Below, piece after piece: positions 16,123 through 26,084 of a stretch of 64,000 nucleotides of DNA; the stretch's first letter is position 1; each line of letters begins with the position of its first letter. The position numbers and the translations under genes were made by a program. Source of the stretch: Paracoccus ravus (GTDB lineage Bacteria > Pseudomonadota > Alphaproteobacteria > Rhodobacterales > Rhodobacteraceae); the NCBI RefSeq assembly GCF_004522175.1, contig NZ_SDEB01000007.1, forward strand, positions 1-64,000, written 5' to 3'. A model generated the notes under the pieces. That model ran no database searches. It worked only from the letters and a program-made list of their open reading frames with translations, and had not been told where the DNA came from.

Positions 16123-17532
16123 ATGCGATATAGCCGCGATTTGATCGGATATGGCGAAAACGCCCCGGACCCGCGCTGGCCCGGAGGCGCAAAGATCGCC
16201 GTCCAGATCGTCGTGAATTACGAGGAAGGCGGCGAGAACAGCATCGAGCATGGCGACGCCGCCTCCGAGGCTTTCTTGTCCGAGATCATCGGCGCGCAGC
16301 CCTGGCCGGGCAAGCGGCACTGGAACATGGAATCGATCTACGACTATGGCGCGCGGGCGGGCTTCTGGCGGCTGCACCGCATGCTCAAGGACATTCCCGT
16401 CACCGTCTACGGCGTCGCCACCGCCCTCGAGCGCGCCCCCGAGCAGGTCGCCGCGATGCAGGCCGCCGGTTGGGAAATCGCGACCCACGGGTTGAAATGG
16501 ATCGACTACCGCGACATTCCGCGTGAGGTCGAGGCCGAGCATATCGCCCGCGCCGTCGAGTTGCACACCCGCGTCACTGGCGAGCGTCCGCGTGGCTTCT
16601 ACCAAGGCCGTACCTCGATGAACACGGTGGCGCTTGGCTGCGAGGAAGGCGGTTTTGAGTATCTCGCCGACACCATCGCCGACGACCTGCCCTATTGGCA
16701 CGTCCATGCGGGCAAGCCGCAACTGATGGTGCCCTATACGATGGACGCCAATGACATGCGCTTCTCGTCCGGTCAGGGCTTTGGCACGGGCGTCGAGTTC
16801 TTCGACTACCTGCGCGACAGCTTCGATGTGCTTTACGCCGAGGGTCAGGCGGGCGCGCCAAAGATGATGTCCATCGGGCTGCATTGCCGTCTGGCTGGCC
16901 GTCCGGGCCGCGCCATCGCCATCCAGAAATTCCTCGACCATTGCCGTGCGCATGAGGGTGTCTGGTTCGCCTCGCGTCTGGAAATTGCGCGCCACTGGGC
17001 CAAAGAGCATCCCTATCAGCCCCGCTTGCGCCCTTCTGAACTGGACCGCGATGCTTTCGTCCAGAAATTCGGCGGCATCTATGAGCATTCGCCCTTCATC
17101 GCCGAGCGCGTCTGGGACGGCGAGATGGGTGCTATCCACGACACGCCGGGCGGGCTTGCCGCACGCATGGCGCAGATCTTCCGCGCCTCCAGCGACGAGG
17201 AACGCCTTGGCGTGCTGATCGCCCACCCTGATTTGGCCGGGAAACTGGCGCAGGCCAAGCGGCTGACGGCAGAAAGCACCTCGGAACAGGCCTCGGCGGG
17301 CTTGGACGCCCTGACCGACGCGGAACGCACCGAGTTCCAGCGTGTGAACACCGAATATGTCGCCAAGCACGGCTTCCCCTTCATCATCGCCGTCCGCGAC
17401 CACGATAAGGCGGGCATCATGGCGGCGATGCAGACCCGCCTTGCCAATGACACGAAAACCGAACGCGACACGGCCGAACGTCAGGTCATGCGCATCGCCC
17501 AGCTGCGCCTGAAGGACGCCCTGAAAGGATGA
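16123..17532 (+). CDS. puuE: PuuE allantoinase fused to OHCU decarboxylase (UraD)
   Basis: Residues 1-300 are a polysaccharide-deacetylase-fold allantoinase (PuuE): RYSRDLIGYGENAPDPRWPGGAKIAVQ is the family start, and YDYGARAGFWRLHRM and GWEIATHG follow. From about residue 302 to 469 there is a UraD domain, with LIAHPDLAG and FQRVNTEYVAKHGFPFI matching 2-oxo-4-hydroxy-4-carboxy-5-ureidoimidazoline decarboxylase. The fusion would combine the last step to (S)-allantoin with allantoin ring opening to allantoate. Its stop overlaps the start of the AllE-like gene by four bases, so they form an operon. Both domains look complete. Confidence 0.93.
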   Translation: MRYSRDLIGYGENAPDPRWPGGAKIAVQIVVNYEEGGENSIEHGDAASEAFLSEIIGAQPWPGKRHWNMESIYDYGARAGFWRLHRMLKDIPVTVYGVATALERAPEQVAAMQAAGWEIATHGLKWIDYRDIPREVEAEHIARAVELHTRVTGERPRGFYQGRTSMNTVALGCEEGGFEYLADTIADDLPYWHVHAGKPQLMVPYTMDANDMRFSSGQGFGTGVEFFDYLRDSFDVLYAEGQAGAPKMMSIGLHCRLAGRPGRAIAIQKFLDHCRAHEGVWFASRLEIARHWAKEHPYQPRLRPSELDRDAFVQKFGGIYEHSPFIAERVWDGEMGAIHDTPGGLAARMAQIFRASSDEERLGVLIAHPDLAGKLAQAKRLTAESTSEQASAGLDALTDAERTEFQRVNTEYVAKHGFPFIIAVRDHDKAGIMAAMQTRLANDTKTERDTAERQVMRIAQLRLKDALKG

Positions 17533-18368
17533 ACAAGATGAGCCAAGTCAGCGCACCTCGTTATGCTGGCCCCTTTGCGGGCCTGCCGCCGCAGACCGAT
17601 CTGTCCACCGACACCGCCGTCTTTACCGAATCCTATGCGGTGATCCCGGCCTCGACGATGCGCGACATCGTCACCAGCTTCCTGCCGGGCTGGACAGGGA
17701 TGCGCATGTGGGTCATCGCGCGGCCCTTGTCGGGCTTTGCCGAGACCTTCAGCCAATATGTCGTGGAATTGCAGCCCGGCGGCGGATCGGCACAGCCCGA
17801 AACCGACGAAGGCGCGCAGGCCGCGATCTTTGTCACCGATGGCAGCGTGGCCCTGACCATCGACGGCAAAACCCATGAACTGACCCCCGGCGGCTTCGCC
17901 TATATCCCCGCAGGCATGGACTGGTCTGTGAAGAACGGCGATCAGCTTTCGCGCTTCCATTGGTGGCGCAAACGCTGGCAGGCCGTCGAGGGCGTCGAGA
18001 AGCCCGACGTCATCATCGCCAATGAACGCGACATCGCCCCGATTCCGATGCCCGATACCGGCGGCAGCTGGGCCACGACGCGCTTCATGGACCCGACGGA
18101 TATGCGCCATGACATGCATATCACCATCGTGACCCTGACGCCGGGCGGCTCGATTCCCTTTGCCGAGACCCATGTCATGGAACACGGCCTCTTCGTGATC
18201 GAGGGGAAGGCCGTCTATCGCCTGAACCGCGACTGGGTCGAGGTTGGCCCCGGCGATTTCATGTGGCTGCGCGCCTTCTGCCCGCAATGCTGCTACGCGG
18301 GCGGGCCGGGCAATTTCCGCTACCTGCTCTACAAGGACGTGAACCGTCACGCGCCGCTCTGGCGCTGA
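17529..18368 (+). CDS. allE: (S)-ureidoglycine aminohydrolase-type bicupin (AllE family)
   Basis: The 279-residue protein has two cupin barrels. The second carries the metal-binding set around PFAETHVMEHGLFVIEGKAVYRL. It matches (S)-ureidoglycine aminohydrolases, which release ammonia from ureidoglycine during allantoate degradation. The ATG at 17529 overlaps the puuE-uraD stop; an ATG nine bases later has better ribosome-site spacing and cannot be excluded. The pair lacks allantoate amidohydrolase and ureidoglycolate enzymes in this window, so the pathway must be completed elsewhere. A hairpin terminator follows immediately. Confidence 0.9.
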   Translation: MNKMSQVSAPRYAGPFAGLPPQTDLSTDTAVFTESYAVIPASTMRDIVTSFLPGWTGMRMWVIARPLSGFAETFSQYVVELQPGGGSAQPETDEGAQAAIFVTDGSVALTIDGKTHELTPGGFAYIPAGMDWSVKNGDQLSRFHWWRKRWQAVEGVEKPDVIIANERDIAPIPMPDTGGSWATTRFMDPTDMRHDMHITIVTLTPGGSIPFAETHVMEHGLFVIEGKAVYRLNRDWVEVGPGDFMWLRAFCPQCCYAGGPGNFRYLLYKDVNRHAPLWR

Positions 18369-18372
18369 GATC

Positions 18373-18393
18373 GGGGCCTTCGGGCCCCTTTTT
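18373..18393 (+). terminator. Rho-independent terminator after the ureide operon
   Basis: GGGGCC-TTCG-GGCCCC hairpin with a stable TTCG loop followed by TTTTT, four bases after the stop codon of the cupin gene. Confidence 0.92.
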
Positions 18394-18443
18394 CATTCCT
18401 CCGTCCCCAGCTAGATTGCCCGCGAGGCTGACCGGAGGGTAAA

Positions 18444-18839
18444 ATGGCCAAGGCAATCCATTCGATGATCCGCGTGCTGGACGAGGCGCGCTCGCTGGCA
18501 TTCTACGAAACCGCCTTCGGCCTGAAGGTGGCCGAGCGGCTGGATTTCGCCAGTTTCACCCTGATCTATCTCTCGAACCCGGAAACGGAATTCGAGCTGG
18601 AATTGACCGTGAACAAGGACCGGACCGAGCCTTATGATCTGGGCGACGGTTACGGCCATCTTGCGGTCTCGGTCGCGGATCTGGCGGCTGAACATGCGCG
18701 CCTGACGCAGGCCGGACTTTCCCCCCGAAAGATCGTCGAGTTTGCCCCGGATGGCGAGGTCATTGCGCGTTTCTTCTTTGTCGCGGACCCCGATGGCTAT
18801 CAGATCGAGGTCCTGCAACGCGGCGGCCGCTATCTCTGA
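18444..18839 (+). CDS. VOC-family protein, lactoylglutathione lyase-like (glyoxalase I)
   Basis: The 131-residue protein is a two-module vicinal-oxygen-chelate fold. Potential metal ligands sit where glyoxalase I enzymes have them: His near AIHSM, Glu in FELEL, His in YGHLAVSV and Glu in YQIEVL. That favours lactoylglutathione lyase, which detoxifies methylglyoxal with glutathione, over a generic dioxygenase. The start follows a GGAGG ribosome site. Its end overlaps the end of alkB by ten bases on the opposite strand, so the two genes are convergent. Confidence 0.85.
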   Translation: MAKAIHSMIRVLDEARSLAFYETAFGLKVAERLDFASFTLIYLSNPETEFELELTVNKDRTEPYDLGDGYGHLAVSVADLAAEHARLTQAGLSPRKIVEFAPDGEVIARFFFVADPDGYQIEVLQRGGRYL

Positions 18840-19468
18840 CCGGCCTGCCGGAATGTCAGGTTGATCCGGGTCTGCCCTGTCGCGGGATGCGCGCCGGGCT
18901 TCAGGGTCAGGATGCCGTGCCAGGCGAGCCGCGCGGGCCCTCCCCAGACCACGACGTCGCCATGACGCAATTCATGGCGACGGACCGCGTCCTTGCGATC
19001 CAGTCCGCCGAACTGGAACACCGCAGGCAGGCCAAGCGAAACCGAGACGATGGGTGCGTCAAACCCCGCCTCGTCCCGATCCTGATGCAATCCCATTTTC
19101 ACCCCCGGCGCATAGCGGTTGATCAGGCAGGCATCGGGGGTGAAATCGGCAAAACCGGCATGACCCGCCGCCTGACGCGCCAGTGCCAGAAATGCCTGCG
19201 GCATGGCGGGCCAGGCTTTGCCGGTCAACGGATCGAGCGTCTCGTAGCGATAGCCCCGCCGGTCGCTGATCCAGCCCAGCGGGCCGCAATTGGTCATCTC
19301 GACCCCGATCTTTTTGCCGCCCGGCGTCAGCATCTGGCGAAACGGCGCAGCATGCGCAATGGCGGCGACCAGGCCGACAAGATCCCGGTCCAAGGCGAAG
19401 CCGCGCAGGATCATCGCGCCATCGGCCAGAGGCTCGTCGCGGCGGTTCCCGAAAAGATCAGTTTCCAT
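18830..19468 (-). CDS. alkB: Alpha-ketoglutarate-dependent alkylated DNA repair dioxygenase AlkB
   Basis: The 212-residue protein has the AlkB Fe(II) and 2-oxoglutarate site: LHQDRDE gives the HxD pair, AWHGI the third histidine, and RINLTFR the arginines that bind 2-oxoglutarate and help select substrate. The family oxidatively removes methyl groups from 1-methyladenine and 3-methylcytosine in DNA and RNA. I set the start at the ATG at 19468, with GGGAG upstream; the longer frame adds 16 residues that look non-coding. There is no ada gene nearby, so regulation by an Ada operon is not suggested here. Confidence 0.93.
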   Translation of the reverse strand: METDLFGNRRDEPLADGAMILRGFALDRDLVGLVAAIAHAAPFRQMLTPGGKKIGVEMTNCGPLGWISDRRGYRYETLDPLTGKAWPAMPQAFLALARQAAGHAGFADFTPDACLINRYAPGVKMGLHQDRDEAGFDAPIVSVSLGLPAVFQFGGLDRKDAVRRHELRHGDVVVWGGPARLAWHGILTLKPGAHPATGQTRINLTFRQAGQR

Positions 19469-19555
19469 ATCTCCCACGCAATTGTCATGTCGGAATGCTT
19501 GACCGGATGGCGCCAAGCTGGATTGTCAGAATAGCCTGTCTCGAAGGAGGTTCCC

Positions 19556-20170
19556 ATGCGTCGCAGCCTTGCCGCAATCGCCGGATTATTCCTGCTCACC
19601 GCAATGCCGGTCGCCGCGCAGGACTGGTCCGAGGCCGAGATCGCCACGATCAAGCAGGCCGTATTCAACGACCCCGACGCGCCGGTGATGGGAAATCCCG
19701 CAGGCGACGTCACGCTGGTCGAATTCTCGGATTACAATTGCGGCTTTTGCCGCAAGGCCGCCCCTGATGTCGCCCGGCTCTTGCAATCGGACCCCAAGAT
19801 CAAGCTGGTCGTCCACGAAATCCCGATCTTTGGCGAAGGTTCCCGCGAGGCGGCGATGGCGGCGCTGGCGGCGAGCCGCCAAGGCAAATACACCGCCTTT
19901 CATCGCGCCCTGATGGGCATGAAGGGTCGCGCCGACAAGCGTTCGGTCCTGCGGGTCGCGCGCGAGATCGGCCTTGATGTGGAGCGGCTCGAGCGTGACA
20001 TGCGCGATCCCGCCATCACCGCGCAGATCGAGGCCTCGCTGACCTTGGCCGACCAGATCGGTCTGGCCGGAACCCCCAGCTTCGTGGCGGGGGATCGCGC
20101 GGTCTTCGGGGCCTTGCCGGTCGAGGATCTGGCAGAACTGGTCAGTGATGCCCGCAAGAGCACGAAATAG
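19556..20170 (+). CDS. Periplasmic DsbA-family thiol-disulfide protein (CGFC)
   Basis: The 204-residue protein has a signal peptide (MRRSLAAIAGLFLLTAMPVAAQ) and a thioredoxin fold with the active motif CGFC in EFSDYNCGFCRKAAP. A DsbA-type helical insertion follows, and the cis-proline segment LAGTPSFVAG completes the fold. It belongs to the DsbA/DsbG-like Com1 group of alphaproteobacteria. It could oxidise or isomerise disulfides in exported proteins. AAGGAGG lies before the ATG. A second, longer relative lies at 34510, also on the plus strand. Confidence 0.9.
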   Translation: MRRSLAAIAGLFLLTAMPVAAQDWSEAEIATIKQAVFNDPDAPVMGNPAGDVTLVEFSDYNCGFCRKAAPDVARLLQSDPKIKLVVHEIPIFGEGSREAAMAALAASRQGKYTAFHRALMGMKGRADKRSVLRVAREIGLDVERLERDMRDPAITAQIEASLTLADQIGLAGTPSFVAGDRAVFGALPVEDLAELVSDARKSTK

Positions 20171-20201
20171 GGCAAGGCGCCGGAACGCCCTGCCCCGTCG
20201 A

Positions 20202-21434
<1,233 letters not shown>

Positions 21435-21465
21435 AGCTCTCCTCGCGCGCGGTCGGGAATGTGGG

Positions 21466-21912
21466 TCAGAGGGATTTCTTATAGCCGATATGAGAGGCGG
21501 TAAAGCCAAGCCGGTCATAGAAGCGATGCGCCTGGCCCCGCGCCTTGTTGGTGGTGAATTGCAAAAGGCCGCATCCTGCGGCGCGGGCGCGGTCCTCGGC
21601 GTCATGGATCAAAGCCGCGCCGACGCCCTGTCCGCGAAGATGCGAGGCCACGCGCACGCCCTCGATCTGGGCGCGGCGGGCGGCAGATAGCGAGAGGCCC
21701 GAAATATAGGTGATCTGGTAGCAGGCGACGATCTCGCCCGCCATCTCGCCGATAATCAGGTGGTTCGCGCCCTCGTCCTGCATGGCGGCAAAGGCTGCGA
21801 GATAGACCGCAAGCTCACCCTGCTCGCGGTTTTGACCCAGCATGTCATCGGCAAGCAGGCCGACGACTGCCGGCACATCGCCCGCATCGGCAAGGCGAAA
21901 GGTCAGCGTCAC
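21466..21912 (-). CDS. GNAT-family N-acetyltransferase
   Basis: The 148-residue protein is a complete GNAT fold. The acetyl-CoA binding motif A is [24 protein letters not shown], and [13 protein letters not shown] closes the domain. The substrate is unknown. Its ATG overlaps the trpF stop by four bases and trpB starts 31 bases after its stop, so it sits inside a trp operon. That suggests co-expression with tryptophan synthesis, although a metabolic link is not evident. Confidence 0.88.
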   Translation of the reverse strand: MTLTFRLADAGDVPAVVGLLADDMLGQNREQGELAVYLAAFAAMQDEGANHLIIGEMAGEIVACYQITYISGLSLSAARRAQIEGVRVASHLRGQGVGAALIHDAEDRARAAGCGLLQFTTNKARGQAHRFYDRLGFTASHIGYKKSL

Positions 21913-22556
21913 AGGATCGGGGCCGTGGCGCGGGCGATGAACTTGCGGATCTTTTCTGGGTCCTTCACGCCGGGCGCGCTTTCGACGCCAGAGGACACAT
22001 CGACCCCCTGCGTGCGGGTGAGCCGGATCGCCTCATTGACGTTCTCCGGCGTCAGTCCTCCGGCCAGAAGCCAGGGCTTGATGATCTGCCGACCCGCCAG
22101 CAAGCGCCAGTCAAAGGCAAGCCCATTGCCGCCCGGCAGGGCCGCGTCCTTCGGGGCCTTGGCGTCGATCAGCAGCATATCGGCGACCAAACCGTAATCC
22201 CAAAGCGCGTCGAGATCCTTGGGCTCGGCCACGCCCACGGCCTTCATCACCGGCAGTCCGGTCAGCGCCTTGACCTCCGAGACCCGAGCGGGACTTTCGC
22301 GGCCATGCAACTGGATGACATCCAGCGGCACCTGCGCCAATGTCGCCTCAAGCGTGGCGTCGTCGGGATTGACGAACAGACCGACGCGTGCAATCCCCAG
22401 CGGCACCGAGGAAGCCAGCGCGGCGGCCTGGGGCGGCGTCACATGGCGTGGTGATTTGTCAAAGAACACAAAGCCCAGATAGCGCGCACCCGCCTTGACG
22501 GCTGCATCAACCGCTTCGGGCGCATTGAGCCCGCAGATCTTGACCGAGACTGCCAT
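21909..22556 (-). CDS. trpF: Phosphoribosylanthranilate isomerase
   Basis: The 215-residue TIM barrel catalyses the Amadori rearrangement of phosphoribosylanthranilate in tryptophan synthesis. Conserved elements are VKICGLN, with the catalytic cysteine, YLGFVFFDKSPRHV, IQLHG, PWLLAGGLTPENV and the phosphate loop GVDVSSGVESAPGVKD, with the catalytic aspartate in GVDV. The start at 22556 is the only one consistent with the family; the open frame continues upstream without homology. It lies four bases after the LapA-like gene. Confidence 0.96.
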   Translation of the reverse strand: MAVSVKICGLNAPEAVDAAVKAGARYLGFVFFDKSPRHVTPPQAAALASSVPLGIARVGLFVNPDDATLEATLAQVPLDVIQLHGRESPARVSEVKALTGLPVMKAVGVAEPKDLDALWDYGLVADMLLIDAKAPKDAALPGGNGLAFDWRLLAGRQIIKPWLLAGGLTPENVNEAIRLTRTQGVDVSSGVESAPGVKDPEKIRKFIARATAPIL

Positions 22557-22560
22557 ATTT

Positions 22561-22944
22561 TCAGCGCACCGTCGGCAGGCCCGCCGCCGGGCGCGCGGTC
22601 GGCTCATCGAGGATGGCCAGAACTTCGTCCTTCGGCTGAGCGTGGTTGCGGCGAAGATCGCCCATCTCGCGCTCAAGCCGGGCAAGCTCGCGGGCGCGGG
22701 CCTTGGCTTCGGCGCGCAGTCCATGTTCGCGCAGCCATTCCCAGACCAGCCCAAGGATCAGGCCAAAGACCATGGCCAGAAACAGCGCCAGAAAGGCCGG
22801 CATGGTCATCGACCATTGACCCTGGGTAAAGCGGGACAGGGACTCGGGCACGAGGTTCACGGTGATCGGCGCACGGTTCGCCACCGCAACAAGGATCAGA
22901 ACCAGAGCCAGAACAAAAACAAGACAAAGCCGGATCAGGCGCAT
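22561..22944 (-). CDS. LapA-like (DUF1049) inner-membrane protein
   Basis: The 127-residue protein has two transmembrane segments (LCLVFVLALVLILVAVAN and MPAFLALFLAMVFGLILGLVWEW) and a cytoplasmic coiled-coil tail (ARARELARLEREMGDLRR). This is the layout of LapA domain proteins, which in enterics help control lipopolysaccharide assembly together with LapB. The order rpsA-ihfB-lapA-trpF is, to my knowledge, common in Rhodobacterales. The last residues are proline-rich. Confidence 0.85.
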   Translation of the reverse strand: MRLIRLCLVFVLALVLILVAVANRAPITVNLVPESLSRFTQGQWSMTMPAFLALFLAMVFGLILGLVWEWLREHGLRAEAKARARELARLEREMGDLRRNHAQPKDEVLAILDEPTARPAAGLPTVR

Positions 22945-22982
22945 AACTTACCTCGCAGCAGAAAATCCGCCGCCAAAATGGC

Positions 22983-23270
22983 CTATTCGTCTTCGCCGTT
23001 CAACCGCTCGCGCAAGAGCTTTCCGGTCTTGAAGAAGGGCACGTGTTTTTCATCGACGCTGACGGATTCCCCGGTGCGTGGATTGCGCCCCTGCCGGGCG
23101 TCTCGACGCTTGACCGAGAAGGCGCCGAAACCGCGCAACTCGACCCGATCGCCCCGCGCCATCGCATCGATGATCTCTTCGAAGACCGTATTCACGATCC
23201 GCTCGACGTCGCGCTGGAACAGATGGGGATTCTCTTCTGAAATCTTCTGGATCAGTTCGGATCGGATCAT
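22983..23270 (-). CDS. ihfB: Integration host factor subunit beta
   Basis: The 95-residue protein starts [17 protein letters not shown] and has the DNA-bending HU/IHF arm [12 protein letters not shown] followed by [17 protein letters not shown]. The start was set at MIRSEL, since the seven upstream residues are not part of the family. IHF-beta forms a heterodimer with IHF-alpha, encoded elsewhere. It lies about 200 bases downstream of rpsA, with a terminator between them, so it probably has its own promoter. Confidence 0.95.
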   Translation of the reverse strand: MIRSELIQKISEENPHLFQRDVERIVNTVFEEIIDAMARGDRVELRGFGAFSVKRRDARQGRNPRTGESVSVDEKHVPFFKTGKLLRERLNGEDE

Positions 23271-23420
23271 CTTGGTTCCCGAATTTGGCAAGTTCCAACA
23301 ACGACCTGCTGCGTTAACTTTAAATCAGTGGCGTCGTCTTTCAATGCCTGAACGTGTCCGGGGGCAAAAGGTTGCCGATTTTTTATGAAAGATCACGCGC
23401 TTCGACCCGGTAGCGCAAAT

Positions 23421-23451
23421 AAAAACGCCCCCAGCCGCGAAGCCGGGGGCG
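23421..23451 (-). terminator. Rho-independent terminator of rpsA
   Basis: On the minus strand a ten-pair stem (CGCCCCCGGC/GCTGGGGGCG, one wobble) with a short loop is followed by TTTTT, about 20 bases after the rpsA stop. Confidence 0.92.
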
Positions 23452-23472
23452 CAATCTACTCTGATCCGGGGA

Positions 23473-25152
23473 TCAGTTCTTGCTCTTCAGCGCGGCGCCG
23501 AGGATGTCGCCCAGCGAAGCGCCCGAGTCGGACGAGCCGAACTGCTCGACGGCTTCACGCTCTTCGGCGATCTCGCGTGCCTTGATCGACAGGCCCAGAC
23601 GACGGGTCTTGGTGTCGATATTGGTGACGCGGACGTCCACGTTGTCGCCAACCTGGAAGCGCTCGGGGCGCTGGTCCTGACGGTCGCGGGCAAGGTCCGA
23701 ACGGCGGATGAAGGATTTCATGCCGTTATATTCGACCTCGATGCCGCCCTCTTCGATGGCGGTGATCGCGACGGTGATGACCGAACCACGCTTCACGCCT
23801 TCGACGGCTTCAGCCATGGCTTCGTTTTCCAGCGCCTTGATCGAGAGCGAGATGCGCTCTTTCTCGACGTCGACTTCCTGGACAACGGCTTTCACCACGT
23901 CGCCCTTGCGGAAGTCCTGGATGGCGTCTTCGCCACGGGTCTCCCACGAGATGTCCGACAGATGGACCATGCCGTCGATATCGCCTTCGAGGCCAACGAA
24001 CAGACCGAATTCGGTGATGTTCTTGACTTCGCCTTCGATGACGGTGCCGACCGGGTGGGTCTCGGCGAAGACTTCCCACGGGTTGCGCATGGTCTGCTTG
24101 AGACCCAGCGACACGCGGCGTTTGGCTTCGTCGATTTCCAGGACCATGACGTCGACTTCTTGCGAGGTCGAGACGATCTTGCCGGGATGGACGTTTTTCT
24201 TGGTCCAGGACATTTCCGAAACGTGGACCAGACCTTCGACGCCGGCTTCCAGTTCAACGAACGCGCCGTAATCGGTGATGTTGGTCACGCGGCCGGCATG
24301 AACCGAGCCGATCGGGAACTTGTTGCCCACGGTATCCCACGGATCGGCCTGCAGCTGTTTCATGCCGAGGCTGATGCGGTGGGTGTCTTTGTTGATCTTG
24401 ACGACCTGGACCTTGACGGTCTCGCCGATCGACAGGATCTCCGACGGGTGGTTGACGCGGCGCCAGGCCATGTCGGTGACGTGCAGCAGGCCGTCAACAC
24501 CGCCGAGGTCAACGAACGCACCGTATTCGGTGATGTTCTTGACGACGCCCTCGACCGTCTGACCTTCGGTCAGGTTGGCGATGACTTCGGCGCGCTGTTC
24601 GGCGCGGCTTTCTTCCAGGATCGCGCGGCGCGAGACAACGATGTTGCCACGGCGACGGTCCATTTTCAGGATTTGGAACGGCTGCTTCAGACCCATCAGC
24701 GGGCCGGCATCGCGGACCGGACGGACGTCGACTTGCGAGCCCGGCAGGAAGGCAACAGCGCCGCCCAGATCGACGGTGAAACCGCCTTTGACGCGACCGA
24801 AGATAGCGCCTTCAACGCGCTCTTCAGCGGCATAGGCTTTTTCCAGACGGTCCCAGGCCTCTTCGCGGCGAGCTTTCTCGCGCGAGATCGAGGCTTCGCC
24901 GCGGGCGTTTTCGACGCGGTCGAGATAGACTTCGACTTCATCGCCAACCGCGATCGAGGGAGCTTCGCCGGGGTTAGCGAATTCTTTCAGATCAACGCGG
25001 CCTTCCATCTTGTAGCCGACGTCGATGATGGCCTGGCCTGCCTCGATGGCAATGACGCGGCCTTTGACAACCGAACCTTCGTCCGGGGTGTCGATTGCGA
25101 GGCTTTCGTTAAGGAGGGCCTCGAATTCCTCCATGGTCGCTTTAGCGCACAT
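23473..25152 (-). CDS. rpsA: 30S ribosomal protein S1
   Basis: The 559-residue protein consists of six S1 (OB-fold) repeats, easily seen by recurring GAFVDL, GLVHVSEMSW and RISLGLKQ segments. S1 binds mRNA leaders and presents them to the 30S subunit. The start MCAKATMEEFEALLNES at 25152 agrees with related alphaproteobacterial S1 proteins, where the MEEFEALL stretch follows a few residues; AAGGA lies upstream. A promoter-like pair lies about 155 bases before the start, so a long leader is predicted, consistent with known S1 autoregulation on its leader. cmk lies upstream in the usual cmk-rpsA order. Confidence 0.97.
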   Translation of the reverse strand: MCAKATMEEFEALLNESLAIDTPDEGSVVKGRVIAIEAGQAIIDVGYKMEGRVDLKEFANPGEAPSIAVGDEVEVYLDRVENARGEASISREKARREEAWDRLEKAYAAEERVEGAIFGRVKGGFTVDLGGAVAFLPGSQVDVRPVRDAGPLMGLKQPFQILKMDRRRGNIVVSRRAILEESRAEQRAEVIANLTEGQTVEGVVKNITEYGAFVDLGGVDGLLHVTDMAWRRVNHPSEILSIGETVKVQVVKINKDTHRISLGMKQLQADPWDTVGNKFPIGSVHAGRVTNITDYGAFVELEAGVEGLVHVSEMSWTKKNVHPGKIVSTSQEVDVMVLEIDEAKRRVSLGLKQTMRNPWEVFAETHPVGTVIEGEVKNITEFGLFVGLEGDIDGMVHLSDISWETRGEDAIQDFRKGDVVKAVVQEVDVEKERISLSIKALENEAMAEAVEGVKRGSVITVAITAIEEGGIEVEYNGMKSFIRRSDLARDRQDQRPERFQVGDNVDVRVTNIDTKTRRLGLSIKAREIAEEREAVEQFGSSDSGASLGDILGAALKSKN

Positions 25153-25305
25153 ATAAATACAGTTTCCTTTGCGTGGTTTTCTGGCCTTGCGGTTGGCTCC
25201 GCCGGTCTTTTGTAGGACATCGTTCCAAGCACAAAGGGTCGCGGCAAAGCCCGACCCCTGAGTGATTTGGCCTGTTATGGCCGTATCTCTTGTTCCGACG
25301 GGGGC

Positions 25306-25334
25306 GATATAGCGATTAATCCACAGGCTGGCAA
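25306..25334 (-). promoter_or_regulatory. Likely sigma-70 promoter of rpsA
   Basis: Read on the minus strand, TTGCCA (25334-25329) and TATATC (25311-25306) are separated by 17 bases. Transcription would start near 25300, giving a leader of about 150 bases before the S1 start codon. Confidence 0.5.
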
Positions 25335-25360
25335 GGGTTTCCGGGCCGACAGATAGCGCT

Positions 25361-25945
25361 TCAGCCGCCTGCCCGGCGCACCAGACCGATGGCGATCTGA
25401 ACCGCCTCGTCAATCGCCAGCGCCGATGTGTCGAGCAAGACTGCATCCTCTGCGGGGCGCATCGGCGCGACATCGCGGGCGGCGTCGCGGGCATCTCGCT
25501 CGCGCAGTTCCAAGAGGATCTTGGCTTCATCCGCGCCAAGCTCAAGCGCGCGGCGTCGGGCGCGGACATCATCGCTGGCCGTGACGTAAAGCTTCAGATC
25601 GGCTTCGGGGCAGATCACCGTGCCGATATCGCGCCCATCGAGCACCGCGCCCGGCTCGGCCTCGGCAAAGCGGCGCTGGAACTCGATCAAAGCGGCGCGC
25701 ACCTCCGGAATCGCGGCGACGCGGCTCGCGGCCTGCCCCGCCTCGGCGCTGCGCAGGTCGCGGCGATCCAGATCCGTCGTGGAAAGGTTGCGCGCAGCCG
25801 CGATCGGGTCGCCGCCCTTCGCGCCGACCGCGCGGTAAAGGAGCCCGGTATCCAGATGGGCAAAGCCGAAATGCCCGGCAAGCGCACGGGCGATGGTGCC
25901 CTTGCCCGAGGCGGCAGGTCCGTCGATGGCGATGGTAAAGGGCAT
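25361..25945 (-). CDS. cmk: Cytidylate kinase
   Basis: The 194-residue enzyme phosphorylates CMP and dCMP with ATP. It has the P-loop GPAASGKGT near the N-terminus, the [15 protein letters not shown]-binding segment, and [23 protein letters not shown] typical of CMP kinases. Its length is on the short side of the family, but no motif is missing. The ATG at 25945 was chosen over an earlier ATG 15 bases upstream because it begins with the family's [11 protein letters not shown]. It is followed by rpsA. Confidence 0.96.
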   Translation of the reverse strand: MPFTIAIDGPAASGKGTIARALAGHFGFAHLDTGLLYRAVGAKGGDPIAAARNLSTTDLDRRDLRSAEAGQAASRVAAIPEVRAALIEFQRRFAEAEPGAVLDGRDIGTVICPEADLKLYVTASDDVRARRRALELGADEAKILLELRERDARDAARDVAPMRPAEDAVLLDTSALAIDEAVQIAIGLVRRAGG

Positions 25946-26035
25946 GGGTATTTCCTGCATGGCGCATCGTGAGGCGATTCCATGCCATGCCGGCCCCCAT
26001 GATGTCCAGACCCGGCCAAAAGCGGTGCGGCAATG

Positions 26036-26064
26036 AAAAACGCCGGCCCCAGAGGGACCGGCGT
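26036..26064 (-). terminator. Rho-independent terminator of tsf
   Basis: A hairpin ACGCCGG-T-CCC/GGG-C-CCGGCGT with one mismatch and a three-base loop is followed on the minus strand by TTTTT, about 20 bases after the tsf stop. Confidence 0.88.
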
Positions 26065-26084
26065 CGAAGTCAGGAAGCGGGAAC

